From positions 1 through 44,042 of the forward strand of contig JAFQTN010000015.1 in the NCBI GenBank assembly GCA_017409025.1: a stretch of 44,042 nt of DNA, written 5' to 3'. A program made the translations under genes and the position numbers. The notes under the pieces were generated by a model. That model did not search any database, was not told the origin of the DNA, and saw nothing but the letters and a program-made list of their open reading frames with translations. Of this stretch, positions 1-7,442 are shown piece by piece. The stretch comes from Bacilli bacterium. Its GTDB lineage: Bacteria; Bacillota_I; Bacilli_A; RF39; UBA660. The stretch's first letter is position 1, and the number at the start of each line of letters is the position of its first letter.

Positions 1-98
1 ATTCTGATATTATATTTAGTGGATAAATAACTAAATGTTTTTCCGTTTTTTCTTTCATTATAAATTTCTATTTTATCTTCATAACTTAATTTTGACAT
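1..98 (-). CDS. Transposase N-terminal part (OrfA/helix-turn-helix), partial
   Basis: The reading frame starts at ATG 98-96 after a GAGG ribosome-binding site eight bases upstream and runs off the window edge after 32 codons. It begins MSKLSYEDKIEIYNERKNGK and continues with a short TFSYLSTKYNIR segment. This pattern, 'YEDKIEIY..R..G.....L...Y.I', is the helix-turn-helix start of IS3-family (IS150 group) transposases, which bind the element's terminal repeats. It is too short for the ORF list. It may be OrfA of a frameshift pair or a full transposase; the catalytic DDE part is not in view. Confidence 0.65.
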   Translation of the reverse strand, partial: MSKLSYEDKIEIYNERKNGKTFSYLSTKYNIR

Positions 99-141
99 AT
101 AAAAACCTCGTTTCTATGTCCAAGAAACGGGGTTCATATCA
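1..141 (-). mobile_element. IS3-family insertion sequence, left end (cut by window edge)
   Basis: The stretch holds the start of a transposase gene preceded by a terminal sequence that begins, on the minus strand, TGATATGAACCCCGTTTCTT and continues with GGACA. This TG...ACCCC...TGGACA layout is typical of IS150-like IS3 elements. Part of the terminus (GAAACGGGG, 123-131) can pair with CCTCGTTTC (106-114), making a hairpin just before the transposase ribosome-binding site. The proposed tip at 141 lies only 17 bases beyond the stop codon of the virD4-like gene. The other end is outside the window, so neither the second inverted repeat nor a target duplication can be seen. Confidence 0.6.
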
Positions 142-158
142 CTTGAAGTTCTATTTTT

Positions 159-2372
159 TTATTCATCTGAGAAGAAGTCATCGAAGAACTTATCATCATC
201 TGGTTCTTCATGAATCTTTGCAGTTGTTGGTTCAGATATTGTATCTAAATTAACTGCAGTATTATTGTTTTGTATAGGTTGGGTTTCTGTATATACCGGT
301 TCGTTAATCTTTGGTACTTCAGTTGTTGGTTCTACATCAATTGGTTGTGTCACAGTAACTGATGTTTGTGATACGTTTGGTGTAGATGTATCAACAGAAA
401 TTGTTGATGTATTTCTTTTTTCCTGTTCTTCTTTTTCTTTTCTTTCTTCTTCTTCTAATTCAGCAATTTTAGCATCTATTCTTTTAACTAAATCATCAAC
501 ATTAAATCCACCATTAGAACTACCACTTGAATTTGTAACTGGTGGCATTCCAAATGGATTTACTCCACCAATTGGATTTGATCCGAATAAAGGATTTGAT
601 CCAAACATAGGATTATCCATAGGTTTATTTTCTCCACCATTTTGACCCATCATTTCAGACATTTTTTTCTTTTTTTGTTCTTTTACAAATTCTCTTATAT
701 CAAACAATTGAACTTCTCTTTTTTCTTTTGTAGGATATGTTGCTTTTTCATAGGTTCTACCCCAATCCATTTTCCAGTTAGGAACTAGTTTTGTTTTAAA
801 TGGCATTGTTCTTAATCTTAGAGAAATAGTTTCATATTGTTGTAATCTTTGTAAATCGCTTACTGTTACTAATGGTCTGGTTTCTTCTTTTTTATCTTTT
901 CCTACTTTTATTATTTTATCTCCACATAGTTTACTTAATTCTTCAAGAGCAGATAATTCACTACTTATTAAATATGTAATGTTACAGTTACCTTTTATTG
1001 TTTCTGCATTTTCTTTACCATAAACTTGCGTTAATTGCGCATAGTTTTGAATGATAAACGTAAATCTTATTAATCTTGAACGTGCTGCTGTTACCATTGT
1101 TGTTACGTCTTTTAATGGTGGCATGTTAGCAAACTCATCTAGAATAAAGTTTGTTCTATATGGTAATTTTCCACCCGATGCTTGAGCAACATCAATTAGT
1201 GTTTCATAACATTGTTTGATGAATATTGTAGCTAGTGGATGTAATGTTTTCTTTTCATCTTGTACAATCATGAAAACAGCTGTTTTTTGTCTTCCAATTT
1301 CTTTCATCTCAAAGTCACTATAACTTAGCATTGATGATAAGTTATCACGTGAGGAAAATAATTTTACTTTTTGTTTAAACGTTGATAAAACACCTTGTTT
1401 AGTATCTTCAGCACTAAATACTGTTCCTGATGCATTTACATATGCTGGTCTTGAAGGATCTTTGGCATTAAAATATTCTTTTATATAATTATTATTCGGT
1501 CCGCCAAATCTTTCTTCACCTAAACTTGACATTAAGTTCATACTATTTAAGTTTATTTGTTCTTCTGTTGCATCTTCAAATAAACCTAGTGCTAATCCTG
1601 TAAAATAGTCAGCAGCCGATTTTTCCCAGAAAGGGTCTGCATTTCCATTTTTTTCTTCATATAGGATATTTAAAGCTAAGTCTTCCAATAATTCGATTGC
1701 TTTGTCAGTATTTCCTTCTTTATATAATTTATAAGGTAGTGACATTGGGTTCCATGCGTTACCATTTTGTGGACTACGGAAATTTAATAGTACAATATTA
1801 TACCCACGTTCTCTTAGCATTGTAGCTGTTTGTTCATAAATTTCACCCTTAGGGTCGGTGATAATCATTGATTCACCTTTTTTAGCTAAACTTTGTACTA
1901 ATGGAAATACTACTGCTTGTGTTTTACCACTACCTGTAGCACCTATTACGATGTTGTGAGCCTCTCCGTTATCTACCCATAATTTTTTACCATTATTTAT
2001 TACTACTAAACCTGCGGCATCTGCTGTATAAGCTTTAGGGTCTACTTGTTTTAATTGTCTTTTTACTTCTCCTTTACGTGCCCATCTTGCATAACCATTT
2101 TCATTTGTTCCGATACCGAAACCAAAACCTGATTCTCTTTCAAATATGTAAGAGTTTACTGCTGCAAATATTCCTAATAGTGCTAAAACGAATAATACTA
2201 AAGTTGTTCCTATATATTTACCTGTGAAAGCTTCGAATGGTAATAGTCCATAAAACCTTCCTTCTGTTGCTAGATATGATGCATTTAATACGCCTATGCA
2301 ACATATATATAATAGAAATATACAGAAAATTCCTAATATTATTAAATCTTTGGGTTCTGCTCTAAATTTCAT
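159..2372 (-). CDS. virD4: VirD4/TraG-type type IV secretion coupling ATPase
   Basis: A 737-residue coupling protein that would recruit DNA or protein substrates to the T4SS channel at the membrane. Two N-terminal membrane segments (about residues 10-35 and 55-77) precede the motor domain. Walker A is GATGSGKT at about 144-151, Walker B is FILDEFANMP at about 409-418, and a conserved IIQNYAQL motif follows at about 441. The last 150 residues are a Gly/Asn- then Glu/Thr/Pro-rich tail ending in DDDKFFDDFFSDE, probably disordered. The ATG at 2372 is preferred over the GTG at 2384, because that GTG lies inside the GAGAGGTG ribosome-binding site. The gene has its own promoter and is last in the T4SS cluster; an IS lies just beyond its stop. 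Confidence 0.93.
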   Translation of the reverse strand: MKFRAEPKDLIILGIFCIFLLYICCIGVLNASYLATEGRFYGLLPFEAFTGKYIGTTLVLFVLALLGIFAAVNSYIFERESGFGFGIGTNENGYARWARKGEVKRQLKQVDPKAYTADAAGLVVINNGKKLWVDNGEAHNIVIGATGSGKTQAVVFPLVQSLAKKGESMIITDPKGEIYEQTATMLRERGYNIVLLNFRSPQNGNAWNPMSLPYKLYKEGNTDKAIELLEDLALNILYEEKNGNADPFWEKSAADYFTGLALGLFEDATEEQINLNSMNLMSSLGEERFGGPNNNYIKEYFNAKDPSRPAYVNASGTVFSAEDTKQGVLSTFKQKVKLFSSRDNLSSMLSYSDFEMKEIGRQKTAVFMIVQDEKKTLHPLATIFIKQCYETLIDVAQASGGKLPYRTNFILDEFANMPPLKDVTTMVTAARSRLIRFTFIIQNYAQLTQVYGKENAETIKGNCNITYLISSELSALEELSKLCGDKIIKVGKDKKEETRPLVTVSDLQRLQQYETISLRLRTMPFKTKLVPNWKMDWGRTYEKATYPTKEKREVQLFDIREFVKEQKKKKMSEMMGQNGGENKPMDNPMFGSNPLFGSNPIGGVNPFGMPPVTNSSGSSNGGFNVDDLVKRIDAKIAELEEEERKEKEEQEKRNTSTISVDTSTPNVSQTSVTVTQPIDVEPTTEVPKINEPVYTETQPIQNNNTAVNLDTISEPTTAKIHEEPDDDKFFDDFFSDE

Positions 2373-2401
2373 ATAAATATACACCTCTCATCTCATTTAA
2401 A

Positions 2402-2430
2402 ATTATAGCACATACAATTAAAAGTATCAA
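2402..2430 (-). promoter_or_regulatory. SigA-type promoter of virD4-like gene
   Basis: On the minus strand TTGATA (2430-2425), a 17-base spacer and TATAAT (2407-2402), with an extended -10 TG. It lies between the terminator of the lipoprotein gene and the virD4 start, so the coupling protein can be transcribed separately from the channel genes. Confidence 0.7.
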
Positions 2431-2454
2431 GAAAAAAGATGATAATTAATCATC
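2431..2454 (-). terminator. Rho-independent terminator after T4SS lipoprotein gene
   Basis: GATGAT / ATCATC stem (2438-2443 with 2449-2454, five-base loop), followed on the minus strand by six T. The stem overlaps the last codons and stop of the lipoprotein gene. Confidence 0.7.
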
Positions 2455-3222
2455 TATAGAATTAGTGTTTTTGTTTTTAATTTTTTTAAACAATATATAT
2501 ACAACTAATATTATTAATATTAATATTCCACAAAATATATGTAACGCATATTTTGATATAATACTTTCTTCATTATTTTCATTTTTCTTGTTTGGATTTA
2601 GTATATCATTGTCATTATCTATTATTTTATTTAGTGTTAAAATAATTTCTCCATCTGAACAATTGTTTCGATTTAAAATCCATGTATATGTATTATTATT
2701 TATACTTGAAGTATTAGTATAATTTAACTCATATATTTCTGGATCGATTGTTATATTAATTTTGGCGGAATCAAAATATTCATAACTACATAGAAAATTT
2801 TCTTTACTTGTTCTTATTACTAGTTTATCAATTTCTTCATGAACAGTGGTTTCTGGAAAAATACTAGCCAATACATATGAATCATAATATTCATCTTTTG
2901 AATATGTATATTTATATGTATAATTATATCCGTTACTAAATTCTTTAATAGTTTTATCGTGATATTTTATACCATCTACTTTTTCAGTAAAATCTTCAAT
3001 TTCAATACTTTCTCCTTCTTCAATAAAATTTACAAAAGTAGGATACCACATATTATAGTGATTTAATATATCTGATTTTGTTCTGTTTGATGTTATGTAA
3101 TCTGTGACATTTATTACTTCTTCTATATTGTTTTTTGTAATATTTATATTATATTCTACACTACATCCTGTACAAGTTATAAGAACCAAAATTACCCAAA
3201 ATAGAATTTTTACTTTTTTCAT
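2446..3222 (-). CDS. T4SS-associated lipoprotein with C-terminal membrane anchor
   Basis: 258 residues. The N-terminus is a lipoprotein signal, with hydrophobic residues 5-17 and the lipobox TCTGC giving a lipidated Cys20. The extracellular part is rich in Asn, Tyr and Ile, with no domain I recognise. A second membrane segment lies near residues 225-246, followed by a Lys/Asn tail, so the protein would be held at both ends. It starts 12 bases after the SpoIID-LytM hydrolase gene with an AAAGGTG ribosome-binding site, and a terminator follows, so it is the last gene of the main T4SS operon. A role as a surface or channel-stabilising component is inference from position only. Confidence 0.7.
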   Translation of the reverse strand: MKKVKILFWVILVLITCTGCSVEYNINITKNNIEEVINVTDYITSNRTKSDILNHYNMWYPTFVNFIEEGESIEIEDFTEKVDGIKYHDKTIKEFSNGYNYTYKYTYSKDEYYDSYVLASIFPETTVHEEIDKLVIRTSKENFLCSYEYFDSAKINITIDPEIYELNYTNTSSINNNTYTWILNRNNCSDGEIILTLNKIIDNDNDILNPNKKNENNEESIISKYALHIFCGILILIILVVYILFKKIKNKNTNSIDD

Positions 3223-3234
3223 AGTTTCACCTTT

Positions 3235-4758
3235 TTATCTTTTACAAGTTCCGCTTGCTCCAGTTAAATCTAAGTAATCTGCTGGATCAACATTTGAACC
3301 GTTTACCATAACCTCGTAGTGTAAGTGATTTCCGGTTGAACATCCAGTTGATCCGACTTGACCAATTTGTTCCCCTTGAGAAACATTGGCTCCTACAACA
3401 ATAGAGTCAGGTATCGTTCCATATTTTATGTGTGCATAACGTGTTGATGTTCCATCTCCATGGTCTATTGTGATATAATTTCCGTATCCATAATCACAAT
3501 CGTTGATAGCAGTTATATTTTTTCTTACATAAGTTATCGTACCATCTTTAGCTGCGTATATTGGTTCTCCACCTGAAATACCAATATCTAGTCCACTATG
3601 GAATTTTCTTATTTGTTTTTTTGGATGAATTCTATAACCATATGCACTGGTGCATCTAAGCCGTCTTGTAGGATTAATGAAACCTTCTGCACCAATATGT
3701 TGCATTTCATTTTTCTTTATTTCTGCACCATAATAGTACTCTAATACCTCATCATAACTATAGTTTTCGCCTGTTATTAAATAAAGTGCTCCTAATTGGC
3801 TCATTCCATAATCGTGGTTGCTTGGACATTTTTTATTTTCATAATCAGTGTCATTTTGATCTACTTTTGAATACCATGACTTTAAATATCCACTATACGC
3901 ATGTGATGAATCAGAGTCCCATTCTTTTGGTATTTTTTGAAAATTTGCTTTTCCTAAACTGCTTGTTCCATATCTTACATAATAGTAATTTTCATCTGCA
4001 TTTACTACACAAGCTGAAGCATAATTTGTTTTAGACAATTTTTCATTCTTAATTAAAACTAAGCCTTTTGTTTCTTCTACTGCTTGTCTTATCAATGCGG
4101 CATTACTACTGTCATCGACATCCTTATATGATTGGGCGGTTGTATTTCCTTCGATTGTGCAGCTATCACTTGTGTGGGATAGAAAATAGGTTCTAGCTGT
4201 TATGGCAGCTACTTTATAGTATTCTAGATTATTTGCTCCACCTACTTCGGCTGCTACTACTCCTGCAACATACTCTTCTAATTCTACCTCTCCGTCATAT
4301 TTGTTTGTACAATTTTTTGCATTACTATCACATCCACTATCGGTTACTGTCACAGTTGTACATGTTTTTCCGTATGCAAATGAACCTCCAATTCCATTTC
4401 CGCTGTCATCTTCATCATATGCCAATACCACAAAAAACATTAGAAATATTAGTGGAATAAACGCTAAAATTGGCAGAAATAGCCGTAAAGGAAACGGCAT
4501 TTTGATAATACCTTTTCCTGTTGCTTGATCTAATAATTTTTCATCATTTGCTATTTTTTTCGCTGTTTCCTTAGGTACTCCAATAGACCGCATCGCTGCT
4601 TCTGCTGCAGTCTTTTTTATTACATTTGAAGAATTTTTTTTCTCAACTGTGTTAGAGGATGAATTTTGAGTAAAATTATTAATATGGTGGTTTGCATGGT
4701 TGTTATTCTTTGTATTTCCATTATTTATTGGTTTATTTAAATCTACTTTCTTTCCCAT
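3235..4758 (-). CDS. T4SS cell-wall hydrolase: SpoIID-like domain plus M23 (LytM) peptidase
   Basis: A 507-residue bifunctional wall enzyme, probably opening peptidoglycan for the T4SS as VirB1-like proteins do. An Asn-rich cytoplasmic stretch (1-85) is followed by a membrane segment at about 92-115. Next comes a SpoIID/LytB-type domain (about 160-350: LEEYVAGVVAAEVG, then AAITARTYFLSH, later HDYGMSQLGA), a family that includes lytic transglycosylases. The C-terminal domain is a zinc-dependent LytM endopeptidase with HSGLD (about 387-391), a middle YAH and HLHYE near 478; all metal and catalytic positions look intact. The ATG at 4758 is used, as the upstream GTG is part of the AAGGTGG site. 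It follows the VirB4 gene by 22 bases. Confidence 0.88.
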   Translation of the reverse strand: MGKKVDLNKPINNGNTKNNNHANHHINNFTQNSSSNTVEKKNSSNVIKKTAAEAAMRSIGVPKETAKKIANDEKLLDQATGKGIIKMPFPLRLFLPILAFIPLIFLMFFVVLAYDEDDSGNGIGGSFAYGKTCTTVTVTDSGCDSNAKNCTNKYDGEVELEEYVAGVVAAEVGGANNLEYYKVAAITARTYFLSHTSDSCTIEGNTTAQSYKDVDDSSNAALIRQAVEETKGLVLIKNEKLSKTNYASACVVNADENYYYVRYGTSSLGKANFQKIPKEWDSDSSHAYSGYLKSWYSKVDQNDTDYENKKCPSNHDYGMSQLGALYLITGENYSYDEVLEYYYGAEIKKNEMQHIGAEGFINPTRRLRCTSAYGYRIHPKKQIRKFHSGLDIGISGGEPIYAAKDGTITYVRKNITAINDCDYGYGNYITIDHGDGTSTRYAHIKYGTIPDSIVVGANVSQGEQIGQVGSTGCSTGNHLHYEVMVNGSNVDPADYLDLTGASGTCKR

Positions 4759-4780
4759 TTTTACCACCTTCTAAATATTT

Positions 4781-6568
4781 TTATAGTCCTCCGCCTGTTC
4801 CAAATGAATCCAATTCATTCTCTGTTAAGGTTACATCTATTTGCATTCTTCTATTACCACAAACAAATAGTGCTTCTCCTTGATTATATCTTTTTATACT
4901 TTCCTTCTCATTATCATTTAAATCTATTAGCATTGATAAATCCTCTGCCGCTTGTTTACGTAGTCCCATTACTAGGTAATATGAAGCATTATCAAATATG
5001 GCCTTTCCATGCATTATCATATTACTTGCAACAAAGTCTGATGGTTGCTGAGTTATGATAATCGTTCCTGTATTGTATTTTCTCGCCCTTCTTTGGACTT
5101 GGGCTAAAAATTCTGCCCCAAGTTCATTTTGAGAACCTAATAATACGTGGGCTTCATCTACAGATAAAACAGTATTTACTGCTGGATTTAAACATAAACT
5201 CCATGCGTATTTTAACACATTAAATAATAATGCATTTCTTACATTAGCATCAGAATTCATTATTTCCTTAATATTGAAAACTAAATAATCATTACTTGTA
5301 TCAATAGTTGTTTTACCGTTAAAATAGTATTGTAGTTCTTTTACTAATGGTCTTATTTTTAATTCTAGTCTCTCTAAAACATCTCTTTCGTGAGTCTTTT
5401 CAGTCATCGATGTTAGTTTACTAGTTATTGTTACATATACATCCTGCATAATTGGAAAATCTTTAGATGTATAATGAGCAAAATTTGTATTGTATGCAAT
5501 TCCGAATCGAGCATATGTTTCTAAAACTATTTCTCCAAATAAAGTTAGAACATCTTCTTCTATATTTGGTGCATAATATTTCATAAAAGCTTTTAGCGTT
5601 TGCAATGTTTTGGTCAAAACTGTATACCCGGCGCCATTATTTGCTGCTTCTTCTGAATCTATATCCATTACTATTTCTAATGGATTTATCATTCCATAAT
5701 CTCCGCCCTTACCTAAATCAATGACTTCACCACCTAAGTTATTTGTCATTTCTGTAAGTTCTCCTTCAGGGTCTACACATACTAATTGATAGCCATTTCT
5801 AATATGACTTCTTAACATCAATTTTGCTGCTGTCGATTTACCTGAACCTGATGCACCAAGAATTATCATGTTGGCATTATTTCTATTGTTTTCTTTCTTA
5901 ATTTGATATAGGAATTGGTTAAATAATACAACACCACCTGAAAATTCAACACCTAGTAATGTGCTCAATCCTTCATCTTTAATGCTGTCAAAGATAAATG
6001 GGTACATTGCAGCCATTGTAGGAGATGGCATAATTGTTCCTATTCTATCTTCTATAGGTTGTTTATCAAAAATTGGTATTATCGATTTTAATACTCTTTC
6101 TTGTTCAAACTTTAATGGTACTGCAATTATTTCCATGGAATCTAAATAAGTTTTTAAATTTACTCTTTTATTTTCTAACTCTTCTTGTGTATCTGCTGTT
6201 ATCATTAAATGCAGTTGAAAGTCAAATGTTCTAGATTGAGATGCTGTAAATTGTTGAATAAAACTTTCTAATGAATCCATATCTTGTCTTATTCTTTCTA
6301 GGATAGTATTATCTCTTTCATGTTGATATCTAGCTCTTAAATCAGCTAATTCCTTGTTTAACATTTTCGTTAGAATTGAAAATGGTACTGGTATATGTTT
6401 AATAACTAATTTTACTCCGGATATGTTCGTGATGTTTGATAAATATCCTGGCCCAATATACCTTGGGTACGATATAACTGTTAATATCGTTGCATACTTA
6501 TCACTAATACGAAAATTTGATGTATTAAACTGCAGTCCTTTAGGAGCAATTTGCGATTTAAAACTCAC
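4781..6568 (-). CDS. virB4: VirB4/TraE-type conjugation ATPase
   Basis: A 595-residue ATPase that powers T4SS assembly or substrate transfer at the inner face of the membrane. Walker A is GASGSGKS at 238-245, Walker B is VLSVDEAH at 467-474, and TIIITQQP follows at about 502. These are the HerA/VirB4 motifs in the expected order and spacing. Translation starts at a GTG overlapping the last 11 bases of the upstream TraC-like gene, with AAGGTGG nine bases before it; an in-frame TGA a few codons upstream fixes this start. The length is on the short side for VirB4, and the 200-residue protein encoded just upstream may supply part of the N-terminal function. Confidence 0.93.
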   Translation of the reverse strand: MSFKSQIAPKGLQFNTSNFRISDKYATILTVISYPRYIGPGYLSNITNISGVKLVIKHIPVPFSILTKMLNKELADLRARYQHERDNTILERIRQDMDSLESFIQQFTASQSRTFDFQLHLMITADTQEELENKRVNLKTYLDSMEIIAVPLKFEQERVLKSIIPIFDKQPIEDRIGTIMPSPTMAAMYPFIFDSIKDEGLSTLLGVEFSGGVVLFNQFLYQIKKENNRNNANMIILGASGSGKSTAAKLMLRSHIRNGYQLVCVDPEGELTEMTNNLGGEVIDLGKGGDYGMINPLEIVMDIDSEEAANNGAGYTVLTKTLQTLKAFMKYYAPNIEEDVLTLFGEIVLETYARFGIAYNTNFAHYTSKDFPIMQDVYVTITSKLTSMTEKTHERDVLERLELKIRPLVKELQYYFNGKTTIDTSNDYLVFNIKEIMNSDANVRNALLFNVLKYAWSLCLNPAVNTVLSVDEAHVLLGSQNELGAEFLAQVQRRARKYNTGTIIITQQPSDFVASNMIMHGKAIFDNASYYLVMGLRKQAAEDLSMLIDLNDNEKESIKRYNQGEALFVCGNRRMQIDVTLTENELDSFGTGGGL

Positions 6569-7118
6569 TTGGCATCACCACCTTATTTTCTGTAGTCATT
6601 CCACCATTTAAGAAATTATCTAATATAATTCTTAAGTCTGCATTTGAAACTTGCACTGAATCTAATCCACAATTTGATAGTCCTAATATAACACTTCTAA
6701 TTCTTTTTTGAAGCATATCAACGTTCTTATCTTTGAATAGTATATAGTATTCTGTATCCGTTACGTTATCTCTCATAAACATATTTGCTTTCTCAATATC
6801 TTGATTTATTAATTTTATTATCCTAGCATCTGTTGTTTGATTATATAAAACTTGTAGGTTTGCAAGATATCCAGAAATATCAACTGGTCTATCTGCAGAT
6901 ATTAACCAAAACTCAAAATCAATTGTATCATAAAATGTTTTCAATGCGGCGATAACATTATCTTGAGTTAGTTGATCTAGGATAAAGATATTCCTAGGTC
7001 TTATCTTTACTCCAGTTACTTTAAATTTATTATCTAGTTCAATCATTCCATTAGAAATATTTTTTACTGGAACCCAGTCTTCAGTATATTTTGAACTACT
7101 TACTGTCTTTGAACTCAT
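6558..7118 (-). CDS. TraC-like conjugation protein preceding VirB4
   Basis: About 186 residues with no membrane segment. The sequence around DWVPVKNISNGMIELDNKF, followed by 'VKIRPRN', matches what I recall of the TraC-like domain found directly before VirB4-type ATPases in Firmicutes conjugative elements. The middle (FEFWLISADRPVDI) resembles the N-terminal domain of VirB4/TraC proteins. The start is uncertain: GTG 7124 or ATG 7118 sit after GGAAGGG/GGTG, while the upstream ATG at 7160 would overlap the previous gene by 65 bases. Its 3' end overlaps virB4, suggesting coupled translation and a shared complex. Family assignment is from memory. Confidence 0.65.
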   Translation of the reverse strand: MSSKTVSSSKYTEDWVPVKNISNGMIELDNKFKVTGVKIRPRNIFILDQLTQDNVIAALKTFYDTIDFEFWLISADRPVDISGYLANLQVLYNQTTDARIIKLINQDIEKANMFMRDNVTDTEYYILFKDKNVDMLQKRIRSVILGLSNCGLDSVQVSNADLRIILDNFLNGGMTTENKVVMPSEF

Positions 7119-7416
7119 CGTATACACACCAACCCTTCCAAATATAGTTTCTTCTTTCATTATAATACCTTAAAACACTTTGTATTACCACCAATGTATT
7201 ATGATAATTGGGGATTGGTAATACAAGTATTAATGCAAGTATCATTGGTATACATGATACTAATAACAATAGTGTTCCTGCATCACTAAATATAAATAAT
7301 AATCCAACTGATATTAAGATTCCACCACCTAGTATGAAAGCGTCTATCGGTCTTAACATTCCAAATATTAAGATGGATTTTTTTGTATTAGCAGGTATTA
7401 GATATCCATTATACAC
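7096..7416 (-). CDS. PrgI-family (VirB3-like) T4SS membrane protein
   Basis: 106 residues with two adjacent membrane segments (about 25-45 and 50-68), followed by a basic/aromatic segment PNYHNTLVVIQSVLRYYNER and then YIWKGW. A short two-TM hairpin ending in a 'Y.WKGW' motif next to the VirB4 gene is characteristic of PrgI-type proteins, thought to correspond to VirB3 and to dock the ATPase to the membrane. Translation starts at GTG 7416 after AAAGGAAG. It lies between the VirB6-like gene (26 bases away) and the TraC-like gene (overlapping). Confidence 0.8.
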   Translation of the reverse strand: MYNGYLIPANTKKSILIFGMLRPIDAFILGGGILISVGLLFIFSDAGTLLLLVSCIPMILALILVLPIPNYHNTLVVIQSVLRYYNERRNYIWKGWCVYDEFKDSK

Positions 7417-7442
7417 TAAATATCACACTTCCTTTATTCTTT

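Noticed and set aside
2370-2384. Upstream GTG/TTG/ATG starts for virD4, spoIID-lytM, obg, serS, dnaK, divIB and the MazG-like gene
   Set aside because: In each case the longer start lies within or upstream of the AGGTG/AGGAG ribosome-binding site, while an ATG at the proper distance follows.
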